NCBI GenBank assembly: GCA_038246575.1
Contig: JBBRVU010000186.1
Span: forward strand, 1-7,969
Source of the DNA: JACCUZ01 sp038246575
GTDB taxonomy: Bacteria; Actinomycetota; Actinomycetes; JACCUZ01
DNA: 7,969 nt
Reading direction: 5' to 3'
A model generated the notes under the pieces. The model saw only the letters and a program-made list of their open reading frames with translations, did no database searches and was not told the DNA's origin. Made by a program: the position numbers and the translations under genes. Positions 7,572-7,969 of the stretch are shown one piece after another (position 1 is the first letter of the stretch; each line of letters begins with the position of its first letter).

Positions 7572-7969
7572 AGAGACGCCCGACCTGAGCGACCGGCGTT
7601 CCGGCGGCTCCGTGGCGGCAATGCCTACGAGGAGACGGTCGAGCGCCTGCTGCAGGCCGTGAAGCTGGGACAGGTGGCGGCCGGCGAGCAGCTCCCGACC
7701 GAGCGGGTGCTGGCGAGCAGCCTGGGTGTGAGTCGCCCGACGCTGCGGGAGGCCATCAAGGCCCTGGCCGAGGCCGGCTTCGTCGAGTCCCGGCGTGGTC
7801 GGTCCGGCGGCACGTTCGTCCTGTCGTCGCAGGAGTGGCGGCGCGACCAGCGTGACGCTCGGGAGATCGCGCGGGACATGGGCGAGGAGATGACCGACGC
7901 CCTGCTGCTGCGCGAGGTCCTCGAGCCGGGGGCTGCGGCGCTTGCCGCCACGGTGGAGCACGCGCCGGA
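7569..7969 (+). CDS. FadR-type GntR transcriptional regulator (3' partial, start unclear)
   Basis: The frame is open to the window edge. It encodes a GntR winged helix-turn-helix: NAYEETVERLLQAV as the first helix, then QLPTERVLASSLGVSRPTLR, EAIKALAEAGFVESRRGR as recognition and wing region, and GGTFV closing the wing. From about base 7900, LLLREVLEPGAAALAA is the start of an FCD ligand-binding domain, which assigns it to the FadR subfamily. It is probably co-transcribed with the permease and is the best candidate for regulating this locus. The odd point is the start. The frame is the same as that of the permease, and from the stop at 7563-7565 the first ATG/GTG/TTG in frame is GTG 7659, inside the first DNA-binding helix. 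The coordinate given here, ATC 7569, is only a rare-start possibility. A sequencing indel, a rare start or a damaged gene could explain this. Confidence 0.8.
   Translation, partial: MRDARPERPAFRRLRGGNAYEETVERLLQAVKLGQVAAGEQLPTERVLASSLGVSRPTLREAIKALAEAGFVESRRGRSGGTFVLSSQEWRRDQRDAREIARDMGEEMTDALLLREVLEPGAAALAATVEHAP

Noticed and set aside
7026..7961. Minus-strand open frame of 311 codons opposite the second permease and the GntR gene
   Set aside because: Both genes on the plus strand have clear family motifs, while this frame has none and is a compositional shadow.

Overview
This window comes from a high-GC Gram-positive, almost certainly an actinomycete of the Nocardioides/Streptomyces type. 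The reasons are strong G/C preference at third codon positions, GTG starts, GC-rich shadow frames in every orientation, and gene families typical of that phylum. No RNA gene, insertion sequence, CRISPR array or phage feature is visible.

Left part (1-2222, plus strand). The 3' end of an AraC-type regulator fused to a DinB-like four-helix domain runs directly into an APC-superfamily amino-acid/amine permease. A small DUF2277 protein follows. A GC-rich hairpin (2221-2246) lies between this group and the convergent genes to its right.

Middle part (2257-5884, minus strand; transcribed right to left). The order is a glutamine-synthetase-family ligase (start 5884), an aldehyde dehydrogenase (start 4405) and a short-chain dehydrogenase (start 3024). 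The dehydrogenase genes are tightly coupled: the SDR ribosome binding site overlaps the ALDH stop codon. The 105-bp gap between ligase and ALDH holds two copies of a 30-bp direct repeat.

Right part (6021-7969, plus strand). An ethanolamine-permease-like (Eat-type) transporter is divergent from the ligase, and a FadR-type GntR regulator follows, cut by the window edge. The 136-bp divergent promoter region carries a perfect inverted repeat, CAATGGG-N10-CCCATTG. Its half-site recurs in both copies of the 30-bp repeat, so it is a candidate operator family for this locus.

Working model (inference). The permease imports ethanolamine or a related small amino-alcohol/amine. The ligase gamma-glutamylates it, as reported for GlnA4 of Streptomyces coelicolor. 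The SDR could oxidise the alcohol to an aldehyde and the ALDH could oxidise that to the acid (gamma-glutamyl-glycine if the substrate is ethanolamine). A hydrolase that would release glutamate and glycine is not in the window. The GntR protein is the obvious local regulator. An oddity is that its reading frame has no ATG/GTG/TTG between the permease stop and its DNA-binding domain.
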